NCBI GenBank assembly: GCA_017302835.1
Contig: JAFLCC010000014.1
Coordinates: 1-64,000 of the forward strand
DNA: 64,000 nucleotides
Direction: 5' to 3'
Origin: Deltaproteobacteria bacterium
GTDB taxonomy: Bacteria > Bdellovibrionota > Bdellovibrionia > Bdellovibrionales > Bdellovibrionaceae
The stretch's first letter is position 1. Every line of letters starts with the position of its first letter. Positions 26,388-35,405 of this stretch are shown here, piece after piece. A model generated the notes under the pieces. It saw only the letters and a program-made list of their open reading frames with translations, was not told the origin of the DNA and searched no databases. Both the position numbers and the translations under genes were made by a program.

Positions 26388-26401
26388 GGAAATAGGAAAA
26401 A

Positions 26402-27739
26402 ATGGATATACTAAAGGAATCACATGAGCTTTACCGGTTCGGATCGAAAAAGATTTGTGAAATCAGAGACCACTTCCAAAGACTGTTGCCTTTTTGGATT
26501 GCCGGAGCACTGACTGCACTTTTTGCGACAGGATATGCGCACTTATTTTCTTGGGCCGAAGAGGTTTCTAAGAAAATATTTAATTTTTCTGGATTGTGGT
26601 TTGTTGCGATACCACCGATTTTCTTTTGTATTTCGTGGCTTCTCGTTGAAAAATTGGCACCGAAGGCTAACGGCAGCGGAATTCCTCAATTAATGGTTGC
26701 AATTGAAAAAGCACACCAAAAGCAAATTGATTCGATTGATAATTTTTTGAGTTTTAGAATTATTTTGGTCAAAATAATCAGCTCGATCTGTGGAGTATTA
26801 GGAGGAGGAGCGATTGGTCGTGAAGGGCCAACTTTACAAATTTCCGGTTCAATTTTTCATTTGGTAGGAAAGAATTGGAAGTGGGGAGAAATACAAAATA
26901 GATCAGCTTTTTTGATGGCTGGCGCTGCTTCGGGCTTAGCCTCGGCCTTCAACACCCCCCTTGGTGGGATTGTATATGTTATCGAGGAACTCGCCAAATC
27001 TCATCTAAGTTCGTTTAGAACCGGCGTACTTCATGCTGTCATTTTCGCAGGTATTATCTCTCAGATGATTATGGGGCCATACCTATATCTTGGATACCCT
27101 AAGATCCCAAATTTTGAATATTATTTAGTTTGGCAATATTTAACAATATCTTTGATTTCGGCGGCTGTAGTTACCGTTTTTGCTCAGTCGTTAAAGTATG
27201 TGGTTCGCTGGCGCACTGACTTGAATTCTATTTCGAAAAAGGCAATTTTTACGTTAGCATCCGGCCTACTTTTTGGATTGCTCGTTGTCTTACTTTCATC
27301 TCACGGCAAAGGATCTGGAAAAGATTTGCTGACCAGTATGCTTTTTAACTCTCAAAATGCGAGTTTATCTGATTTTGTATCACGCTTTTTTGGCAGCATA
27401 CTTACATATGCAAATGGCGGAGCAGGAGGGATTTTCGCCCCGACTCTAAGTTTAGGTGGATCATCAGGATCTTATTTCAGTAACTTATTCAATTTTGAAC
27501 TTGGCCCTCTCGCCGTGCTGATTGGGATGACTGCAGGACTTGCGGCTCTAACCCATTCACCTTTGACTTCTTTTATTCTTGTCCTTGAAATGACTGATAG
27601 ACACAGCTCAATTTTTCCTTTGATGTTGTCCGCAATTATTGGTCATGGCTTATCAAAACTAATTTCTAAAAAATCATTCTATGAATTCGTATATGAGAGA
27701 TTGTTAAAGGAAATGGATTCAAATGAACGTAATAGTTAA
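26402..27739 (+). CDS. ClC-family chloride channel/transporter
   Basis: 445 aa with about ten membrane segments. All anion-filter motifs are present: GSGIPQ, GREGPTLQ with the gating glutamate, and GGIFAP. NTPLGGIVYVIEEL and HSPLTSFILVLEMTD support the family. The gating glutamate suggests H+/Cl- exchange rather than a passive channel, and the filter sequences are not those of the fluoride type. It precedes a small membrane zinc-ribbon gene whose start overlaps or follows it. Role in ion homeostasis agrees with the neighbourhood. Confidence 0.92.
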   Translation: MDILKESHELYRFGSKKICEIRDHFQRLLPFWIAGALTALFATGYAHLFSWAEEVSKKIFNFSGLWFVAIPPIFFCISWLLVEKLAPKANGSGIPQLMVAIEKAHQKQIDSIDNFLSFRIILVKIISSICGVLGGGAIGREGPTLQISGSIFHLVGKNWKWGEIQNRSAFLMAGAASGLASAFNTPLGGIVYVIEELAKSHLSSFRTGVLHAVIFAGIISQMIMGPYLYLGYPKIPNFEYYLVWQYLTISLISAAVVTVFAQSLKYVVRWRTDLNSISKKAIFTLASGLLFGLLVVLLSSHGKGSGKDLLTSMLFNSQNASLSDFVSRFFGSILTYANGGAGGIFAPTLSLGGSSGSYFSNLFNFELGPLAVLIGMTAGLAALTHSPLTSFILVLEMTDRHSSIFPLMLSAIIGHGLSKLISKKSFYEFVYERLLKEMDSNERNS

Positions 27740-27755
27740 AGTAGAGGGGCAAATT

Positions 27756-28112
27756 ATGCCCTGCCCTGATATCCCCATTGAAATATATGGAACTACTCAA
27801 AGAATACAGCGGTCTATTAAATTATTCATTTTACTTTTCTTTGCGGCCGTTTTTTCACTACTCATTCCTGTTTTGCATTTTGTGCTGGTGCCAGGCTTTT
27901 TAATTTCTGCAATTGCATTTGGTATTATGAAATTCAAAGAAGTCTATGGTTTAAATCTAAGTGGCGTAAAATGCCCTTCGTGTCAGTCTCCACTAAATGA
28001 GTCCCAAATTAATTTAAGCAAAGCAAAAGCCACTTCGAGAGTCTTTTGCTTTGAATGTCGTAAAAATATTGATTTTCAGATTATTAAAAACAACAACCTC
28101 ATTGCTAATTAG
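27756..28112 (+). CDS. Membrane zinc-ribbon protein
   Basis: 118 aa from ATG at 27756 (GAGGGG seven bases upstream); an ATG at 27723 would overlap the ClC gene by 17 bases and add 11 residues. Two hydrophobic helices (about 25-65) are followed by a C-terminal zinc ribbon, CPSCQSPLN and CFECRKN. Function is unknown. It probably shares the ClC transcript. Confidence 0.65.
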   Translation: MPCPDIPIEIYGTTQRIQRSIKLFILLFFAAVFSLLIPVLHFVLVPGFLISAIAFGIMKFKEVYGLNLSGVKCPSCQSPLNESQINLSKAKATSRVFCFECRKNIDFQIIKNNNLIAN

Positions 28113-28329
28113 CAAGGTAAGTTAAAAACTAGTTAAGATGAAAAACAGCAGTGCCGAAGAATGTCTTGACCACACCGCATCCAATGTAAAATTGGATCGG
28201 ATGTGCCTTATAAAGTGATATAATTGATTTGATCGCCCGACAAGTCCATATAAATAGACTTACATTTTTTTCTAGAGACTTATTTTTATTTAGTGTATTC
28301 CCTTGGACAATGTTCTGGGGGAACCTACT

Positions 28330-29799
28330 TTGAAAACGGCTTTTAAGATCCTACTAGTAGAAGATATGGAATCATTTCGAGCGGCCGTGTCGCAGATGCT
28401 GGGCGTTTATAATGATATTACAGAAGCCGGTTCCTTAGCTTCGGCCCGATCCATCTTACTAAAAGAGTCTTTCGACATCGCAGTCTTGGATAAAGCCCTT
28501 CCTGATGGCGATGGAATCGAGTTACTGACCGAGATTAAAGCGTCCTACCCAAATACAATAGTAATCATGTTAACTTCAGATTCTGATTTCTCTTCGGTCA
28601 AACATTGCATGGCCCGAGGAGCAGACGACTACGTTGTAAAATCAGAAAATATTATTCCAGACCTACTTGTTCGTATTCCAATTGCGGTTTCTAAATCTGC
28701 TTCGACGAGAAGGCTTCAAAGTTTAGAAACTTTAGTGCGCGAAGTTTTTCGCTATGAAATAGTTGGCAAATCGCCAGCAACAATGGAACTCAGAGAGACC
28801 GTTTTAAGCCTAAAGGGCTCTGGAGCAAATGTACTTATAACTGGGGAAACCGGGACTGGTAAAGAGCTAGTCGCCAGAAGATTGAATTCAATTGAGGATG
28901 AAAAGAATAGGCCTTTTGTCGCTCTGAACTGTGGCGCAATCGCAGAAAATATCATTGAGAGTGAACTCTTCGGTCATAAGAAAGGTTCTTTTACCGGCGC
29001 CATTCAGGATCGCCCTGGAAAATTTGAACAAGCTAATGGTGGCGATATTTTTCTTGATGAGATCGGTGAACTTCCTTTATCTGCCCAAGTTCGTTTATTG
29101 CGAGCCATTCAAGAAAATGAAATTTGCCGCGTTGGTGATAACCGAATAATAAAAATTACTTGTCGAATTCTTGCGGCAACCAATCGAAGTTTAGAACAAA
29201 TGGTCCGTGAAGGGAAATTTCGCGAAGATCTGTATCATCGGTTGAATGTAGTTCGCATTTCAACAACTCCTTTGCGACATAGACTTTCAGACATTTCCGA
29301 CTTGGCAACTATGTTTACTCTGCAAATTGGCGGAGCAAACTTTAAAATTTCAGAACACGCTATTCGCGCACTCAAAGATTATGACTGGCCTGGAAATATC
29401 CGTGAACTTCGCAATGCAATCGAACGCGCTGTTATTTCGGCTAAACGAAGAAAATCATCAGAAATTAAATTTGATGACATCACCGTTCACAGCCCTCCTG
29501 AAACCACGCTCCAGAGTATGAGAAAACTAGAAGCGTCGTTACCAATTCAATTATCGGATCTAACGCCTAATAACTACCGTGAGTTTTTAGAAAGTCTAGA
29601 ACGTGAATATCTAAAGTCTGCAATAGAACTTACTGGCGGTAGTGCTATCGAAATTTCAAGTCGATTAGGACTTGCACGAAGCACAACATTTAAAAAATTA
29701 AAACAACTCCAAATCAATGACGGACGAAAAAATACTGAGGAGTCGAAAAATAGAGCGATAAAGAATAAAAACGAGGGGTTGCCGCAGAGACTTATGTAA
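28330..29799 (+). CDS. Sigma-54-dependent response regulator (NtrC type)
   Basis: 489 aa from TTG at 28330 with GGGGGA eight bases before; a TTG at 28303 is an alternative. Receiver domain (about 1-120) with phospho-Asp near residue 54 (IAVLDKALPDGDG), then an AAA+ domain with Walker A GETGTGKE, the sigma-54 contact loop as GSFTGA instead of GAFTGA, and Walker B DIFLDEIGELP, then a Fis-type helix-turn-helix (SAIEISSRLGLARSTTFKKL). It activates sigma-54 promoters when phosphorylated, most likely by the kinase at 30352. Ser in the loop is a known tolerated variant. Confidence 0.92.
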   Translation: MKTAFKILLVEDMESFRAAVSQMLGVYNDITEAGSLASARSILLKESFDIAVLDKALPDGDGIELLTEIKASYPNTIVIMLTSDSDFSSVKHCMARGADDYVVKSENIIPDLLVRIPIAVSKSASTRRLQSLETLVREVFRYEIVGKSPATMELRETVLSLKGSGANVLITGETGTGKELVARRLNSIEDEKNRPFVALNCGAIAENIIESELFGHKKGSFTGAIQDRPGKFEQANGGDIFLDEIGELPLSAQVRLLRAIQENEICRVGDNRIIKITCRILAATNRSLEQMVREGKFREDLYHRLNVVRISTTPLRHRLSDISDLATMFTLQIGGANFKISEHAIRALKDYDWPGNIRELRNAIERAVISAKRRKSSEIKFDDITVHSPPETTLQSMRKLEASLPIQLSDLTPNNYREFLESLEREYLKSAIELTGGSAIEISSRLGLARSTTFKKLKQLQINDGRKNTEESKNRAIKNKNEGLPQRLM

Positions 29800-29824
29800 T
29801 TTGTGGCTATAAAGAGGAGGAACT

Positions 29825-30352
29825 ATGAAAAAGGCTATCGACGTTATCAAACAGCTTGATCTGAAGCCACTACCTGAAGAAGGTGGATATTACAGAGAAA
29901 CCTATCGCGACAATGCAGTTAAATTATCTGCGAAATCGTATGGCATAGAATCAGAATCAGCTAGAAGCATCTGTACTGGCATTTATTATCTAGTCGTTCC
30001 GGAAAGCTTTTCAGCTCTTCACCGAGTTAAAAGTGATGAAGTTTTTCACTTTTATTCTGGCGATCCCGTTGAAATGATTCAAATAGACCAATCAGGAAAT
30101 TTAAAAAGATTTACCCTTGGCGCAGATATATTTTCCGGCCAAGCTCCACAGGTCGTAGTCCCACGCGGAGTATGGCAAGCCCTTCGTCTGAAAACCGCAG
30201 GAAAATGGGCATTGATGGGCACAACTGTTGCTCCAGGCTTTGAATTTGAAGATTTCGAAGTTGGTACTCGTGAAGCAATGACTAAACAATTCCCTCAACA
30301 CCAGAGCGACATTATCAGATTTACAAGGGAGCCCAACGAGAAGGTGCACTGA
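29825..30352 (+). CDS. Cupin (DUF985/Cupin_5) protein
   Basis: 175 aa. The cupin signature is clear: LPEEGGYYRETYRD near the start, YYLVVPESFSALHRVKSDEVFHFYSGDPVEM in the middle, and the second motif GQAPQVVVPRGVWQALRL, followed by ALMGTTVAPGFEFEDFEVG. Family members are single-domain beta barrels, some with sugar-isomerase-like activity; the substrate here is unknown. AGAGGAGG precedes the ATG. Its stop shares one base with the kinase start (TGATG). Its placement between a response regulator and its kinase is noteworthy. Confidence 0.85.
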   Translation: MKKAIDVIKQLDLKPLPEEGGYYRETYRDNAVKLSAKSYGIESESARSICTGIYYLVVPESFSALHRVKSDEVFHFYSGDPVEMIQIDQSGNLKRFTLGADIFSGQAPQVVVPRGVWQALRLKTAGKWALMGTTVAPGFEFEDFEVGTREAMTKQFPQHQSDIIRFTREPNEKVH

Positions 30353-32175
30353 TGACCTTCGCTAAAAAAATATTTATTGCAGTATTTTTATCTACTCTAA
30401 TGGTTGGTTCAATTTTAATTTGGGCCGCCTACAAGTATACGGTGAATCGCTCCGAAGAAGACTTCGTGGCCCGCTATCAGGTTTTTTCAAAAGTTCTTGC
30501 TGATACATTGAACCGTTTGGATACCAGCACTGAAGCATTAATGTTGAATGCGGCTAAGGTCGTTGCTGAACATGATGAAAAACACGGGCTACTTTCGACA
30601 GAAAAACTAAGGACCCTCCAAAGTGAATTAGGAATTACTCACCTTTTTATGATTGATCGAACTGGAAAGTTCACCAGATCCACAAATGACGACCCCGCTG
30701 GAATTCCGAATTTATTTTCATTCTGCGAAAACTATCAAAAACTGATAACTGGTAGTCTTGATGTTGAAGCCACACCAATTATCAAACCAAATCCAGAGCC
30801 GAAGCCTTTCAAGTTTTTGTCGATTCCAAATAAAGACAGAAGTCGAATCGTTGAGGTTGGGGTTCGAGTTGATTTCATTACTAAAACTCTGGCCGAAGCG
30901 ATTAAGTCCGACGTGAATGTGATTTCAATGTCTTTGTATGCCCCAGATGGAACTCCGTTTGGTACTTACTCAGATCAGAACGTAGCTTTTGAAAGTAAAA
31001 AAGCAAATTTGCCAGGGTCATTTGACATGGCAATCGCGTCTCCCGACAGTACCAGCTTTTTTACGAAAGTTATTTCTTCTCATCCAAGATGCTGCCAATG
31101 TGATGTCTCTGGTACTTCTAAAAACGGCGAATACTACTATGTTCTCGAGAGCAAAGTTTCGAAATCTGAACTGAAAGCAATTCAGGCCCGCGCCGGTATT
31201 ATGTTTTTCCTAATTGGATTTGGCAATGCTTTATTATCCTATATTTTAGCCCGTCTACTTTCTCGTAGACTCGTCAGAAATATTGAGATCGCAGTTAATA
31301 AAGTTAGAAAAATAAAAGATCAAGGTGATGTTACCGATAGAATTAGAATGAATCGAGGCGATGAGATTTCGTTTTTAACACAAGAATTTGATCGGCTTTT
31401 GGATTCATTGGAAGAGTCGCAGAAAAAACTGGTTGAAGCTGAAAAAGCTCAGTCAAAAGTCGAATTGGCAAAGATCGTGGCTCATAATATACGTTCTCCT
31501 GTAATTGCAATAGAAATGATGCTGCCTGGGCTTATCATGGTGCCCGAGAGGATGAAACGGATTTTGAAGAAGGCCGTTTCAGAAATCAAACAGCTTTCAG
31601 AAAAACTAAGAACACAATCTGAATCCGTAACAAGTTATTTGGCTAAAGAACTAGATACCGACTTGGTTTTCGTACCAATTTTATTAGATGATTTAGTTCG
31701 ACAAAAAAATATCGAATTTTCAAACAAATGCAAATCTTCCATTATTTTAAAGTCCACAACCGGATCTGAACGCCTTTTTGTAAAAGCAAGCTCTCTGGAA
31801 CTGACTTGCGTACTTTCGAATATAATCAACAACGCTTTTGAATCATATGGTAATTCTGGTGGTATAGTCGAAATATTGGTTTTCGAAGATTCGGGATATT
31901 GTAAAATTCAGATCCTAGATTATGGCTCAGGTATCCCCGAAACTAATTTGGCCAACTTGGGAAAAAAGAATTTTTCTCTTAAAGAAGGTTTAGGACGAGG
32001 ATTAGGGCTAGTTCATGCATATAACGCAGTCGAATCGTGGGGCGGGTCTATTTCTGTAGATACAAAATTTGGTGTTGGAACGAAAATTTTGATGGCAGTT
32101 CCCATTTATGATTCGAAAATGGTGTTACCAAAGAACTATTCAGCTCAGGAAGCTCATTCAAATGCACTTTTGTAA
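30352..32175 (+). CDS. Membrane sensor histidine kinase
   Basis: 607 aa. Membrane helix at about 7-27, a 250-residue periplasmic sensor (dCACHE-like, with HLFMIDRTGKFTRSTND), second membrane helix at about 283-303, HAMP-like linker (ISRRLVRNIEIAVNKV is altered), then HisKA with AHNIRSPVIAIE (phospho-His), and the ATP domain with NIINNAFESYGN, LDYGSGIP and GLGRGLGLVHAY. It is likely the partner of the sigma-54 regulator 500 bases upstream. The cupin gene overlaps its start, so they are co-translated. Confidence 0.88.
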   Translation: MTFAKKIFIAVFLSTLMVGSILIWAAYKYTVNRSEEDFVARYQVFSKVLADTLNRLDTSTEALMLNAAKVVAEHDEKHGLLSTEKLRTLQSELGITHLFMIDRTGKFTRSTNDDPAGIPNLFSFCENYQKLITGSLDVEATPIIKPNPEPKPFKFLSIPNKDRSRIVEVGVRVDFITKTLAEAIKSDVNVISMSLYAPDGTPFGTYSDQNVAFESKKANLPGSFDMAIASPDSTSFFTKVISSHPRCCQCDVSGTSKNGEYYYVLESKVSKSELKAIQARAGIMFFLIGFGNALLSYILARLLSRRLVRNIEIAVNKVRKIKDQGDVTDRIRMNRGDEISFLTQEFDRLLDSLEESQKKLVEAEKAQSKVELAKIVAHNIRSPVIAIEMMLPGLIMVPERMKRILKKAVSEIKQLSEKLRTQSESVTSYLAKELDTDLVFVPILLDDLVRQKNIEFSNKCKSSIILKSTTGSERLFVKASSLELTCVLSNIINNAFESYGNSGGIVEILVFEDSGYCKIQILDYGSGIPETNLANLGKKNFSLKEGLGRGLGLVHAYNAVESWGGSISVDTKFGVGTKILMAVPIYDSKMVLPKNYSAQEAHSNALL

Positions 32176-32464
32176 AGCATGACGCAATGTATTTTGAATC
32201 AATTAAATTCAAGCACATTGCTTTAGTCTGTAAAAATAAAAATATTTTATACCTGTTCAATGTGTTCGACTTTACTTGTTAAGAGTCGTCAGCGAGAATT
32301 TTGAGTGTATCTCGTAACAAATGTAACCTATTTGTATCCTACTGTAAGAGATACATTTTTCCTTGGATCTCGAAGCCGTTTAGGAAATTCTTGTACGATT
32401 GAGGCTTGAGACCGAGAAATATAATGATGCATTAAATAAGTTTTTCTAAGCGGAGGCAGAGACT
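32176..32464. other. Intergenic region before RloC-like gene
   Basis: No gene is visible. It holds GTATCTCGTAACAAA near 32308 and an imperfect hairpin built from GTATCT...AGATAC. AGCGGAGG lies close before the ATG at 32465. The regulatory motif is listed separately. Confidence 0.4.
32308..32322 (+). promoter_or_regulatory. Shared motif copy 1 (GTATCTCGTAACAAA)
   Basis: A 15-base motif that matches GTATCGTGTAACAAA at 35361 with two mismatches, placed 142 bases before the RloC-like gene in the same orientation. It may be an operator for the tandem-HTH regulator encoded at 36521-37162. Confidence 0.4.
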
Positions 32465-34777
32465 ATGTTCGATAAAATTATTGAAATTAAAAATATTGGA
32501 AAATTCACAAGTTTTGCCGCAGCCGGTGATCTCAAATTCGGAGTATTTAATTTAATTTATGCTGATAATGGAACTGGTAAGACAACTTTATCTTCTACGG
32601 TTCGATCACTCTCGTCGAATAATCCGAAAATAGTAGTTGGACGTAAAACACTAGGTAATGATGATGTCCAATCAGCAAAATTACTGATAAGCAACGCCAT
32701 GGTTGAATTTAAGAACAACTCTTGGACAAAGTGCGAACAAAAATTTGAAATTTTTGATTCTCAGTTTATTGTGGATAATGTTTTTTCAGGAAACATAGTT
32801 GATCATGATCACCGTCGAAATCTTCATAAATTTGTAGTGGGTGAAAAAGGCGTCGCTATAGCTCATAAGATTGAATCACTAGATGCCGAAATTCGTCGGA
32901 CGACCTCAGAAGCTAGCGGTTTTAACAAAGAAGTTAGTAAAGCAATTTTGGGAGCACTTAGTTTCATTGATTTTCTAGCTTTGCCAGAAAATAACAATGC
33001 CTCTACGCTGGCGTCTGAATTAGAGAGGGAGATACAATCTTTAGAAAAATCGGAACAAATTCGCACATCTCAGCTGCTCTCTAGGTTGTCCTTGCACCTC
33101 GATTTTAAAAAATTAGAAGAAGTGCTCACAAAAACATTTGAATCGATTTCAAGTGATGCGCAATCCAAATTAGATTTGCATCTAAAAACTCATGGAATGA
33201 GTGGCCTCGCATGGATTGAGCAAGGACTCCTATCAGCAAAGAAGGACGAGTGTCCTTTCTGTAGTCAGCCCCTTACAGGATCGGAACTGATCGAGATCTA
33301 TAGGTCGATCTTGAATAAAGAATACAAGAGCTATCGTTCTGAGCTGGCATTTCTTACTTCCAAGTATTCCAAGCAGGAGCAAACTCGCATTGCGGAAAAG
33401 ATAAAGTCCGACATTAAAACTAATCAAGCCATGCAACAGTTTTGGTCGAGTTTTATTAATGTAGAAGGACTAAATCAGTCTATTGCTGACGATGTTATTA
33501 CCCAATTAAATGAAACTATGACAGGCATTGAATATCTAATCCAAAAAAAGCTTTCTGCAAAGGACAGTCAGGTCACTGAGCAGGAAGTTGCGCAAATTCG
33601 GGAGGGGTCTTATAAACAAATTACCGAAAAGATTGATGGGTATAATTCTGAGATTGTAAGAATCAATACATTGATTGAAGTTTTAAAGGCGCAGAGTTCA
33701 ACTTCGAATCTAAAAGAAAAAAAAGCGCAGTTGCTGAAACTCTTAAACACACCTATTAGGCACAGCACTATCGTTAAAGAACTTTGCGACAAAGTTCTTA
33801 TTCTTCAGAAGGAAAAACTGACCTTTGAGAATGAGAAAGAACAGGCTCGGATCGAGCTAGATAAGTATGCTAAGGGTATTTTTGAAAAGTACCAGAGTTC
33901 GATAAATGCTTTGCTTTCAGACTTTGGAGCAACTTTCACCATTGCAGATAAAAAAGAAAATTATTCTGGCGGAAAACCAAGTACGACGTACAAGCTTTGC
34001 ATAAACGGAACTAAATTTGATCTTGAGGATTCAACAAATGACGAATCAAAACCTAGCTTCAAGAATACGCTTAGTGAAGGAGAAAAATCTACGTTGGCAT
34101 TTTGTTACTTTCTTTCCAAACTACGCGACGACAGCAATATAGGTGAAAAGGTCATTCTCTTTGATGACCCACTTTCAAGTTTCGACCTGTTCCGACGGGA
34201 GAAAACGGAGCAAGCGATTACTGAACTGGCTTCAAAAGCAAAGCAAGTAATCGTATTTTCACATGATCGATTTTTTTTAAGATTAATCTGGGACTCAACC
34301 CAAGATATTAAAGCAAAGTGTTTTAACCTTTATCGAAAAGGTGAAGGAACATCAATGGCACTTTGGGATATCGAGAAAGAAACTCGAAGTCGATATTTGC
34401 AGGATTACCATAGTCTTGTGGAATACCTCGAGAATGGTGTCCCGAATGGTAGCGAATCTGCAATGAGAGATGTCGCAAGGTGTATTCGCCCCTTAATCGA
34501 ATACAATCTACATCTTAGATTTCCAAAGGATTTTAAAGAAAATGAATGGCTGGGTAATTGTATTGAGAGTGTTCGCAATTCGACTGAAAATTCAGGGATT
34601 GCGTCACTAAAACCTCAACTTAATATGTTGAGTTCAGTTAATGATTTTTCTAAGCGGTTTCATCACAGAGATAATAGAAACAGCGAAACTGAGCCAATTA
34701 ACGATTCTGAGTTACGACAATTTGTTAAACAGGGCTTTCAAATTATTTCTGGCATAGCATTGGCACATCTCTCCTAG
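32465..34777 (+). CDS. RloC/PrrC-like AAA ATPase, candidate anticodon nuclease
   Basis: 770 aa SMC-like ATPase of the AAA_13 type. Walker A is YADNGTGKTT (about residue 32-41); the middle is coiled coil interrupted by a zinc hook CPFCSQPL; near residue 540 comes the signature LSEGEKSTLAF, then Walker B ILFDDPLSSFD and the switch VFSHDRFF. The C-terminus has CIRPLIEYNLHLRFP and later KRFHHRDN, giving an R-x3-E ... H arrangement like the catalytic triad of PrrC and RloC. RloC-type enzymes cleave tRNA anticodon loops after phage or DNA-damage signals. The nuclease assignment is inferred from domain order and residues; some AAA_13 proteins lack activity. Confidence 0.62.
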   Translation: MFDKIIEIKNIGKFTSFAAAGDLKFGVFNLIYADNGTGKTTLSSTVRSLSSNNPKIVVGRKTLGNDDVQSAKLLISNAMVEFKNNSWTKCEQKFEIFDSQFIVDNVFSGNIVDHDHRRNLHKFVVGEKGVAIAHKIESLDAEIRRTTSEASGFNKEVSKAILGALSFIDFLALPENNNASTLASELEREIQSLEKSEQIRTSQLLSRLSLHLDFKKLEEVLTKTFESISSDAQSKLDLHLKTHGMSGLAWIEQGLLSAKKDECPFCSQPLTGSELIEIYRSILNKEYKSYRSELAFLTSKYSKQEQTRIAEKIKSDIKTNQAMQQFWSSFINVEGLNQSIADDVITQLNETMTGIEYLIQKKLSAKDSQVTEQEVAQIREGSYKQITEKIDGYNSEIVRINTLIEVLKAQSSTSNLKEKKAQLLKLLNTPIRHSTIVKELCDKVLILQKEKLTFENEKEQARIELDKYAKGIFEKYQSSINALLSDFGATFTIADKKENYSGGKPSTTYKLCINGTKFDLEDSTNDESKPSFKNTLSEGEKSTLAFCYFLSKLRDDSNIGEKVILFDDPLSSFDLFRREKTEQAITELASKAKQVIVFSHDRFFLRLIWDSTQDIKAKCFNLYRKGEGTSMALWDIEKETRSRYLQDYHSLVEYLENGVPNGSESAMRDVARCIRPLIEYNLHLRFPKDFKENEWLGNCIESVRNSTENSGIASLKPQLNMLSSVNDFSKRFHHRDNRNSETEPINDSELRQFVKQGFQIISGIALAHLS

Positions 34778-34794
34778 ATATTTTAGGGCCGAAT

Positions 34795-35322
34795 TTAATA
34801 TTTATCTTTTTTACGTTTCTGTCTGACTCGAAAGAGAGAGCCGCAGGACTTGGAGCACCACTTCCTATTGGGAGGGCCAATAAAAAACTTTTGGCAGTCT
34901 TTCATCTCACATCGTTTTAAATTCTTGAGTGCACCGATAGCCAATAAATGAGTAATGCCATAAGCCGACTGAAGCTCAGGATCAACCATTATTGACTCAG
35001 AATTTGCAATGTATCGCCAATAAGGAAGACCCTCTTTTGAATGCATTAGAATATGATGGTAGCGAATGTGCGATAATCTATGATTTAGATGTTTGACGAC
35101 TTTTTCGGTGATGCCGTCATTTACGAATATCTCGAACCAGTCGTGAATAATGATTTTAAAATATTCGTCGTAGGTCAATTTTCTGCTTTTTGTTTCCTCG
35201 TCTATGACGGCTTCGTTCGCTGCTTTGAGTAAATTTTTAACATCATCCGTTCCCCAACCAATCAGTTGACCTTCTTTATACAGCAAAAATGGACCTTTTT
35301 CTTCATGTTGCGCTTTTTTCAA
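34795..35322 (-). CDS. CGNR zinc-finger protein
   Basis: 175 aa from TTG at 35322 with GGGGG seven bases upstream. The C-terminus has the CGNR-type zinc finger: LKRCEMKDCQKFFIGPPNRKWCSKSCGSLFRVRQKRKK. The N-terminal part (WGTDDVKNLLKAANEAVID) is helical and resembles ABATE-like domains of these putative stress regulators, though not strongly. It is convergent with the RloC-like gene (18-base gap) and divergent from the CoiA-like gene across 83 bases that hold a shared motif. DNA binding is expected. Confidence 0.68.
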   Translation of the reverse strand: MKKAQHEEKGPFLLYKEGQLIGWGTDDVKNLLKAANEAVIDEETKSRKLTYDEYFKIIIHDWFEIFVNDGITEKVVKHLNHRLSHIRYHHILMHSKEGLPYWRYIANSESIMVDPELQSAYGITHLLAIGALKNLKRCEMKDCQKFFIGPPNRKWCSKSCGSLFRVRQKRKKDKY

Positions 35323-35360
35323 AATTTAGCCCCCTTGAAGGTGTTACGCATTTTATGGTT

Positions 35361-35375
35361 GTATCGTGTAACAAA
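35361..35375 (+). promoter_or_regulatory. Shared motif copy 2 (GTATCGTGTAACAAA)
   Basis: Same motif as at 32308 with two mismatches, 31 bases before the CoiA-like gene. It forms an inverted pair with TGTTAC at 35342-35347 (inverse GTAACA), so it may bind a dimeric regulator between two divergent genes. Confidence 0.42.
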
Positions 35376-35405
35376 CTTTAAAAGAATAAAGAAGGAGAAT
35401 TTTGA

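Noticed and set aside
26343-26401. Fluoride riboswitch before the ClC gene
   Set aside because: Only a simple hairpin is present; the crcB motif bases are missing and the protein has chloride-type filter motifs.
28179-28197. ATCCAAT/ATTGGAT hairpin before the sigma-54 regulator
   Set aside because: A seven-base stem in AT-rich DNA is expected by chance and has no supporting copy.
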